Source of the DNA: Cytophagales bacterium
Lineage (GTDB): Bacteria > Bacteroidota > Bacteroidia > Cytophagales > Spirosomataceae
NCBI GenBank assembly: GCA_013298125.1
Contig: JAAFJP010000047.1
Span: 1 to 36,614, forward strand
Length of the DNA: 36,614 bases
Reading direction: 5' to 3'
In this document: in pieces, positions 31,923 to 36,614 of the stretch
How positions within the stretch are numbered: the first letter of the stretch is position 1
Layout: each line of letters opens with the position of its first letter
Translations under genes and position numbers: made by a program
Notes under the pieces: model-generated
What the model saw: the letters and a program-made list of their open reading frames with translations, nothing else
Told to the model about the DNA's origin: nothing
The model's database searches: none

Positions 31923-33096
31923 AAAAATTCAAAGTCAATTGCTTCCCCACCATTTCATCCGCAAATTCAAGATTAGAAAGGGAAATTCCTAAGAGTCTTA
32001 CACCCTTTTCAACTGGTTGAATTTGCTCCAATAAATCAAAAGAAATTTTCTCGAAAAAGGCTTTGTCCATGATAGGAGAGAGGGTTGTTTTACTTCTGGT
32101 AATCTGTTGAAAATCAAGGTATTTGACTTTAAGATTGACCGTTCTGCCGTAACCTTTTGTCCGTTCACAATACCGCCAAACGTCTTCAATTAAGGGCAAC
32201 AAGCCCGCTTCTAATTCTATACGAGTTTCTAAATCTGAATCAAAGGTATTTTCAGAACCAACGGACTTCCTGATTCTGTCTGGATTAACGGGTCGATTGT
32301 CGATGGCACGAGAAATATCGTAATAATATCCACCCGCTTTGCCGAAATGTTTACGAAGAAAAGCCTCATCTTTTTGTCGTAAATCCATGCCTGTAAAAAT
32401 CTCCATTTTGTTCATTTTCTCGGCGGTCACTTTCCCGATTCCGTGAAAACGATACACGTCCAAAGTTTCTACAAATTTTTCGCCTTGATTGGGTTTTATC
32501 ACGAATAAACCATCAGGTTTGTTGTAATCGGAAGCTAATTTTGCCAAGAATTTATTGTAAGAAACCCCTGCCGAAGCCGTGAGTCCTGTGCGTTCTTTTA
32601 TCTTGATTTTTATTTCTTTGGCAATCTCCGTGGCGGAGGCAATGCCTTTCAAGTTTTCGGTAACATCCAAATAGGCTTCGTCCAAAGAAAGTGGTTCGAC
32701 CAAAGGAGTATATTCCAAAAATACCTCCCTGATTTGATTAGAAGCCGCTTTGTAAGCATCAAAGCGGGGTTTTACGAAGATAAGATTTAGGCATTTACGA
32801 GCTGCCACCACGGAAGCCATTGCGGAGCGAACGCCAAATTTACGAGCCTCATAACTGGCAGCCGCCACTACGCCACGCTCACGAGAACCGCCTACGGCAA
32901 CGGGTTTCCCACGCAATTCAGGATTATCCCGTTGCTCAACGGAAGCATAAAATGCGTCCATGTCTATGTGGATGATTTTTCTGATGGGTTTTTTAGATGA
33001 ACGTGAAATGACAAAAATAACACCTAACTTGTGTAAACAAATACTATTGACATCGGGTTGCCCAAGAAATACCACACGAAATACTCTTTTGAACAC
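31921..33096 (-). CDS. dinB: DNA polymerase IV (Y-family translesion polymerase)
   Basis: The gene encodes 391 residues from a GTG at 33096, but only from about residue 38 does conserved sequence begin: RKIIHIDMDAFYASVEQRDN, holding the first catalytic Asp. Then LRGKPVAVGG, SYEARKFGVRSAM, and PLSLDEAYLDVT with catalytic Asp-Glu follow. The helix-hairpin-helix region has FHGIGKVTAEKM, and the little-finger domain covers about 290-370. The C-terminal QLTLNF is a good beta-clamp-binding motif. No ATG lies in frame upstream of the essential HID, and the GTG is only 14 bases from the divergent gene at 33111. A non-standard start near ATT at 33009 is possible, because a TATTTTTG box (33012-33019, minus) would otherwise lie inside the gene. 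The product bypasses DNA lesions. Confidence 0.88.
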   Translation of the reverse strand: MFKRVFRVVFLGQPDVNSICLHKLGVIFVISRSSKKPIRKIIHIDMDAFYASVEQRDNPELRGKPVAVGGSRERGVVAAASYEARKFGVRSAMASVVAARKCLNLIFVKPRFDAYKAASNQIREVFLEYTPLVEPLSLDEAYLDVTENLKGIASATEIAKEIKIKIKERTGLTASAGVSYNKFLAKLASDYNKPDGLFVIKPNQGEKFVETLDVYRFHGIGKVTAEKMNKMEIFTGMDLRQKDEAFLRKHFGKAGGYYYDISRAIDNRPVNPDRIRKSVGSENTFDSDLETRIELEAGLLPLIEDVWRYCERTKGYGRTVNLKVKYLDFQQITRSKTTLSPIMDKAFFEKISFDLLEQIQPVEKGVRLLGISLSNLEFADEMVGKQLTLNF

Positions 33097-33110
33097 ATTA
33101 AATCCTCTTT

Positions 33111-36100
33111 ATGAAATCAATTATTTTATTCTTGCTAACGTTTTTTTCTTGTTATTATTCTTTTGCTCAAAGTCCTCTAACAGTTCCATTTACAGAATCA
33201 TTTACTTCAAATGCAAACGGTTGGCGGTTACGTACTCCTGCGGGTTCGCACGACTGGAAATGGTATAATAATGTAGGGGTCGGAGGTACAGGCGGTTTAC
33301 GCATGAAACTCCCTTCTGATAGTAATTATGTTGCATCGCCGAAGATTACTTTGGAGGCGGGTAAAACTTATACCCTCGCTTTCAGAACATATAGCCAAAG
33401 TGGGTCAGCGAACAGGTTGATGACGGTTGGCTTGAATCAAGTCCGTTCGCTTGTGGGAACAACTAATTTTATCTCACAACGCTCACCTTCGAGTACGGAT
33501 TTTGTGGATATAGTTAAAAACTTCACTGTCCCGACTTCGGGTGATTATTTCCTCATTTTCAATTATACTGAAAACGGTTACACGTTTACATATTTAGACG
33601 AAATTACGGTTGAAGAAGTCCAGAATCCAATCATTACTTTGACTTCGCCATTGGCGGGTGGAAGCATGAACGAAAATTATGCGGACAGTACCAAAGTGCT
33701 AATTGAAGCCAATGCCTCTGACTCCGATGGTACAGTCACAAAGGTAGAATTCTTTGCGAATGGTGTGGAAATTGCCGAAAAAACTACTGCCCCATATAGT
33801 TTTTTGTGGAAGGATGTTTTACCAAAAGATTATGTTTTTACGACAAAAGCTACTGACAATCGTGGAAATGTAACTATCTCATCACCAATTAATTATCGGG
33901 TAAATTTTAGAGATGGAACATTCAAGCCATACATTAATTGGGATTTTAATTCGACCAATACTATTGGTAAAAATTTGGACTATTGGACAACTTCGGGAGG
34001 AGACTTTCGCCCACGTGGTGGAGGCTTTCACGGAACGACTTACTTTGATATTTTTAGTGCTTATGCCAATAATTTTACGGCTTCGCCAGGTTTTTATTTA
34101 CAGGCTGGTCAGACGTACAATTTAGAATTTTTAGCTCGTGCAGGAAACAAAACAATTAAATTATTTCTGAATAAAAAACAAGCTCTCAACGACAGTATTC
34201 CGATTGATACCGTTAAGATAAGGTATGGCGAAGACTTTAAAGTTCTGCACAAAAAGAACATAACCGTTACCCAAAGTGGAACGTATTATTTAATTATTCA
34301 TTATCCACTCGTGGAAAGTTATGTTCAAATTAATCTTGACAATATTCGTATTACGGGTGATGGCTTAAACATTGCTCCTGTTGCTAAAATCACAACACCT
34401 GCGGGAAATGTAAAAGTGGCTGAAAATTCAATCTTGACCTTGAATTCACAGGTTTTTGATTTGGATGGAAGCGTCCAGAAAGTAGAATATTTTGCCAATG
34501 AAACCAAAGTAGGTGAATCCTCCGTTCCGCCTGCATATGAGGCTGTTTGGGCAAATATTCCAAGAGGAACTTATAATTTGACAGCTCGCTCAACTGACAA
34601 TGATAACGTACAGGGAACTTCCCTAAAAACTGTTGTTACTTCTGACACCAACCGTTTTGCGGTTTCGAGTTTAATCGGAAGTATCGGACAAGACGAAATT
34701 AGGGGTATTATTTTTCAGAAAAATGGTACAATAATCTTGGCAGCAAACATGGGAAACCTCTCTCATTTAAACCCTAAGACCAAATTTTTGAATGGTGCAA
34801 CTGCGGATTCTTCGGGCGTAATTATTAGACTTTCTTCTGATGGCAAAAAGATACTTTCTATGACTCGTCTGTGTACCAAAATTGCGGATATTTCAAAAGA
34901 TGGTGATGATAATTTATACATAGCCGCCTCAACATCAGGTGTTTTTAAACTAAATACCACGGCAGATACCATTCGTTGGCAAAAGACTTTTGCTAAAACT
35001 GTTCACAGAATTGATGCAGGAATATCTGGAAAAAATGTTTGTATGATTGCCAATGAAACCAATATTGACGATGGAACTTTGACAGGCACAGAAAATTATC
35101 TCTATGATGAAAATGGCACTTTGATTTATCAATACGGGGGCGTTTCTCAGTACGGTGCCGACGTTGCGATTGATGAAGCATCGCAAACCGTGATTATGGT
35201 TGGATTCAAGAATTTTAATACTTATGACAAAAAAGGTGGTACGCAAGTTTTGCCCGTGTATGTGCCTGTATTGCGTGGAAGAGCTTACGACGGCACGACG
35301 AAATACGTAGGGTATGATTGGGTCTCAGATACTTTATCTCCCCGTTGGATTAATAATTCAAACAACAATATGGCAGATGCACGTTTGAACCGCTGTGTGA
35401 TTGGGCAAGATGGAAAATTATACATCGGCGGACAGGTTTACGGTGGAAATCATGTGTTTAGATATTCGCCTTACGACATCATGCAACCTGCCGTTTTGGT
35501 AGGCGGAGACCACTTTTTTACGCTCTCGAACACAGGCACAGAAACACACGTATATGTAGGTAGATATGACCCTGCAACGGGCATCAAAGACCGTGGACAG
35601 ACTTTCACGGCAAGGTTACCCAACACCAAAGGCAATAGTGTATTTATCGAAAATGGTAGTTTAGATGCAGATTCAACAGGTAGAATTTATCTGACAGGAA
35701 CTTCGGCTTTTGGCTTGCCCCTCACCACCGACTATATCCCAGGCGAATACACGGGAGGAGCATATTTGTTGGTGCTAAGTCCAAGCATGGCAGTGCGAGA
35801 AATGTGCGTACGTTTGACGTTTGGCTACGGTAAAGCCATTGGCATTTACAACAGTAAAAGATGGATGTTTGGCGGATATTCAGAAGATACGGAAAGTAAA
35901 TCTTATCTGAAAAATTCATTCCAAAGCACTAATCTAAATATTACTACCAACAAATGGGAGGGGTATTTTAGTTATTATAACACCCTAAAATGCCCAGAAA
36001 CACAGATTTCGAGTGCCATTCCCACAGGCACACTCGGAATGTCGGGCAGATGGGACGTAGGCTCAACATGGCAATGCGGCAAAGTCCCAACGGCAGCCCA

Positions 36101-36227
36101 ACAAGTAACCATCGAAGCTGGACATACTATAATTATGCCCGCTGGTTACACTGGTAAGGCTTTTGACTTGGAATTGAAAGGGATTTTGAAGAAAGAAGTT
36201 GGGGGTGGGTTTGAGATTAAGCGATGA
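33111..36227 (+). CDS. Large modular secreted protein with Ig-like and propeller-like regions
   Basis: This 1038-residue protein has a signal peptide (MKSIILFLLTFFSCYYSFAQ). There are two jelly-roll-like modules (about 22-170 and 270-420; both contain ITLEAGKTYTLAFR / LQAGQTYNLEFLAR motifs). Each is followed by an Ig-like domain with DSDGTVTKVEFFANGVEIAE and FDLDGSVQKVEYFANETKVG, the Big-type repeat. A beta-propeller-like region (about 520-960) has ISKDGDDNLYIAASTSGVFK-type blades, and there is a C-terminal GRWDVGSTWQCGKVPTAAQQ and VTIEAGHTIIMPAGYTGKA module seen at the ends of many Cytophagales surface proteins. Probably exported to or beyond the outer membrane and involved in carbohydrate binding or adhesion (inferred). 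No catalytic residues recognised. Confidence 0.75.
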   Translation: MKSIILFLLTFFSCYYSFAQSPLTVPFTESFTSNANGWRLRTPAGSHDWKWYNNVGVGGTGGLRMKLPSDSNYVASPKITLEAGKTYTLAFRTYSQSGSANRLMTVGLNQVRSLVGTTNFISQRSPSSTDFVDIVKNFTVPTSGDYFLIFNYTENGYTFTYLDEITVEEVQNPIITLTSPLAGGSMNENYADSTKVLIEANASDSDGTVTKVEFFANGVEIAEKTTAPYSFLWKDVLPKDYVFTTKATDNRGNVTISSPINYRVNFRDGTFKPYINWDFNSTNTIGKNLDYWTTSGGDFRPRGGGFHGTTYFDIFSAYANNFTASPGFYLQAGQTYNLEFLARAGNKTIKLFLNKKQALNDSIPIDTVKIRYGEDFKVLHKKNITVTQSGTYYLIIHYPLVESYVQINLDNIRITGDGLNIAPVAKITTPAGNVKVAENSILTLNSQVFDLDGSVQKVEYFANETKVGESSVPPAYEAVWANIPRGTYNLTARSTDNDNVQGTSLKTVVTSDTNRFAVSSLIGSIGQDEIRGIIFQKNGTIILAANMGNLSHLNPKTKFLNGATADSSGVIIRLSSDGKKILSMTRLCTKIADISKDGDDNLYIAASTSGVFKLNTTADTIRWQKTFAKTVHRIDAGISGKNVCMIANETNIDDGTLTGTENYLYDENGTLIYQYGGVSQYGADVAIDEASQTVIMVGFKNFNTYDKKGGTQVLPVYVPVLRGRAYDGTTKYVGYDWVSDTLSPRWINNSNNNMADARLNRCVIGQDGKLYIGGQVYGGNHVFRYSPYDIMQPAVLVGGDHFFTLSNTGTETHVYVGRYDPATGIKDRGQTFTARLPNTKGNSVFIENGSLDADSTGRIYLTGTSAFGLPLTTDYIPGEYTGGAYLLVLSPSMAVREMCVRLTFGYGKAIGIYNSKRWMFGGYSEDTESKSYLKNSFQSTNLNITTNKWEGYFSYYNTLKCPETQISSAIPTGTLGMSGRWDVGSTWQCGKVPTAAQQVTIEAGHTIIMPAGYTGKAFDLELKGILKKEVGGGFEIKR

Positions 36228-36255
36228 GATTTTAATTAATTTTAACGAAAACAAA

Positions 36256-36519
36256 ATGACCCCAGACCATATTTTCATATTTACAAACGACAACGGAAAA
36301 CTTGCTGACCAATTAGTTGAATTTGGACTAAAAGAAGGCAGTAACCGTGTTCATGTTGGACAAGGAACTACGAATCGAAAGTTTTATTTTGAGAACTTCT
36401 TTCTGGAAATTCTTTGGGTGCATGATGAATTGGAAATCAATAGCGAACTCATCAAACCGATTGGACTTTGGCAACGGGCAAAGTATCATTTTAGAAGATG
36501 TTTAAATTTTAGTTTTTAA
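36256..36519 (+). pseudogene. Glyoxalase-like (VOC) protein, 3'-truncated by an insertion sequence
   Basis: From the ATG at 36256 the frame reads MTPDHIFIFTNDNGKLADQL, then VEFGLKEGSNRVHVGQGTTN, then RKFYFENFFLEILWVHDELE and LIKPIGLWQRAKY. This is the N-terminal half of a single-domain glyoxalase-like/VOC protein (D-H-I-F-I at the start, F-F-L-E-I-L-W metal-site strand). It then loses resemblance and stops at 36519, 8 bases before the insertion-sequence end at about 36528. Full-length relatives are roughly twice as long, so the fragment is probably non-functional. An upstream in-frame start at 36199 lies within the end of the previous gene and is not preferred. Confidence 0.65.
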
Positions 36520-36527
36520 TCAAAAAA

Positions 36528-36614
36528 GGGAATCGGTTTGTTATCTTTTAAACGACAAAATTTATAAGATATGCAAACTTGTTACGAAGTTTTAACCGAT
36601 TCCCAGTGGGAAGT
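36528..36614 (+). mobile_element. Start of an IS5/IS4-like insertion sequence (cut by window edge)
   Basis: GGGAATCGGTT at 36528-36538 is the likely element end and is repeated inverted as AACCGATTCCC at 36594-36604, inside the transposase start. The gene directly upstream is broken. The second end and target duplication lie outside the window. Confidence 0.55.
36571..36614 (+). CDS. Transposase N-terminus, IS5/DUF4096-like (partial)
   Basis: An ATG at 36571 opens MQTCYEVLTDSQWE and runs off the window. Y-x-x-L-T-D-x-Q-W is the standard N-terminal signature of IS5-family DDE transposases (DUF4096). Only 14 full codons are visible. Confidence 0.6.
   Translation, partial: MQTCYEVLTDSQWE

Noticed and set aside
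34950-35246. Minus-strand frames of 60-100 codons inside the 1038-residue gene
   Set aside because: They are antisense shadows of a long gene with clear domain structure, with no independent signals.

Overview
The window looks like chromosomal DNA of a member of the Bacteroidota, most likely a Cytophagales bacterium. The reasons are an AT-rich composition, candidate -7 promoter boxes of the TAnnTTTG type, A-rich leaders in place of clear Shine-Dalgarno sites, a single-chain glycyl-tRNA synthetase, secreted proteins with the C-terminal modules common in Cytophagales, and several classes of long intergenic palindromes typical of the phylum. The genus is not determined. No tRNA, rRNA or CRISPR array was seen.

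Layout. Both ends lie in insertion sequences: an IS3-like transposase start at 1-64 (minus) and an IS5/DUF4096-like transposase start at 36571-36614 (plus). Each abuts a damaged gene: a 5'-truncated, frameshifted pentapeptide-repeat membrane protein (113-1773) and a 3'-truncated glyoxalase-like protein (36256-36519). From 1.8 to 4.4 kb is a plus-strand run of small genes (TMEM175-like channel, Crp/Fnr regulator, DUF1456, TetR regulator, DUF5367). From 4.4 to 10.2 kb the minus strand carries N-carbamoylputrescine amidase, a family 9 glycosyltransferase, a secreted orphan and a PQQ-like propeller protein. Then follow glyS and tsaC (plus) and, on the minus strand, a sialate-O-acetylesterase-like protein, two small membrane proteins and tatD.

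The most interesting cassette is at 17.2-20.8 kb on the minus strand: an XRE regulator, a C5-cytosine methyltransferase, a GHKL (MutL/MORC-like) ATPase fused to a PD-(D/E)XK-like nuclease domain, and a 51-codon ORF followed by a terminator. The three large genes overlap end to start, and a perfect 21-bp inverted repeat overlaps the candidate promoter. This is a restriction-modification or anti-phage system in which the methylase would protect the host and the ATPase-nuclease would attack unmodified DNA. polA follows, and beyond it a ParE/RelE-type toxin-antitoxin pair.

The right third (24.6-36.2 kb) is mostly plus-strand housekeeping and envelope genes: an amine-oxidase-like flavoprotein, an HtrA/Do protease, a prohibitin/SPFH protein, a renalase-like oxidoreductase, a lipoprotein and pdhB; then dinB (minus) and a 1038-residue modular secreted protein.

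A second theme is dispersed palindromic repeats. At least six kinds occur between genes, and two repeat-like inserts sit in frame inside conserved genes: a 40-bp-arm palindrome in the glycosyltransferase and a repeat with three 7-bp tandem units in polA.
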